Origin: Chara braunii
Taxonomy: Eukaryota; Streptophyta; Charophyceae; Charales; Characeae
Length of the DNA: 28,201 bases
Direction: 5' to 3'
Assembly: GCA_003427395.1 (NCBI GenBank)
Contig: BFEA01000051.1
Coordinates: forward strand, 1,113,853-1,142,053
In this document: positions 28,091 through 28,201 of the stretch, one piece after another
How the letters are laid out: every line of letters starts with the position of its first letter
How positions within the stretch are numbered: the stretch's first letter is position 1
Program-made: the position numbers and the translations under genes
Notes under the pieces: generated by a model
Databases searched by the model: none
The model's input: only the letters and a program-made list of their open reading frames with translations
What the model was told of the DNA's origin: nothing

Positions 28091-28201
28091 GTCACGTGAA
28101 CGTGACCGGCCGGTCACCGGGGCCAGAATCCGTGAACGGTCGTTCACGGGTTTTCCACCCACCTGGGTGCCGGTACGGTCGGGATCGGGGCGGGAGGGGG
28201 G
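28089..28201. other. Palindrome-rich sequence at the window end
   Basis: RT similarity stops at about 28088. What follows contains nested inverted repeats, such as GGTCACGTGAACGTGACC (28090-28107), CCGGTCACCGG and CCGTGAACGGTCGTTCACGG (28131-28150), and a G-rich tail. This may be the edge of another insertion. Confidence 0.5.

Overview
This window looks like transposon-dense nuclear DNA from a eukaryote, probably of the green lineage (a streptophyte alga such as Chara, or a land plant). The evidence is a plant-type PIF/Harbinger transposon, a Ty3/gypsy element primed by initiator tRNA-Met, a Penelope-like retroelement (PLE) with an N-terminal GIY-YIG nuclease, long GA/GT/AT microsatellites and homopolymer runs, and no cellular gene that I can recognise. 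The species assignment is inference only.

Layout. Bases 1-172 are flank. Bases 173-8424 are a complete PIF/Harbinger DNA transposon of 8252 bp with near-perfect terminal inverted repeats and an ATA target duplication. It carries three genes: a DDE nuclease on + (871-2187, one in-frame stop), an unassigned 514-residue protein on - (5091-3547, open), and a Myb/SANT-like DNA-binding partner on - (7666-6063, one single-base frameshift). Bases 8428-11342 are flank with microsatellites, a 73-bp tandem duplication, a tRNA-like (SINE-like) pol III promoter pair and two strong hairpins.

Bases 11343-17143 hold the most interesting object, a retroelement bounded by two direct repeats (pseudo-LTRs). ORF1 encodes a CCHC zinc knuckle, a long coiled coil and a SAP-like tail. 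ORF2 encodes an N-terminal GIY-YIG nuclease, a Cys/His motif and a reverse transcriptase with motifs A, B and C. Each pseudo-LTR carries a hammerhead ribozyme fold. The right one has a GUC cleavage site; the left one has GCC. The left repeat starts inside the last codons of ORF2, as expected for a 5'-truncated tandem copy. Both ORFs are decayed.

Bases 17144-21083 are mostly non-coding, with microsatellites and probable LTR sequence. From 21084 (primer-binding site) to about 28090 is a decayed Ty3/gypsy element (gag, zinc knuckle, protease, reverse transcriptase). It is split by a 3-kb AT-rich island (about 22116-25100) that contains GTAC-rich clusters, a 112-bp tandem array, a degenerate 60-bp repeat and a hAT-like MITE. 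The reverse transcriptase is further interrupted by a TTAA-flanked MITE (27409-27683). All protein-coding content is therefore mobile-element derived and mostly degraded.
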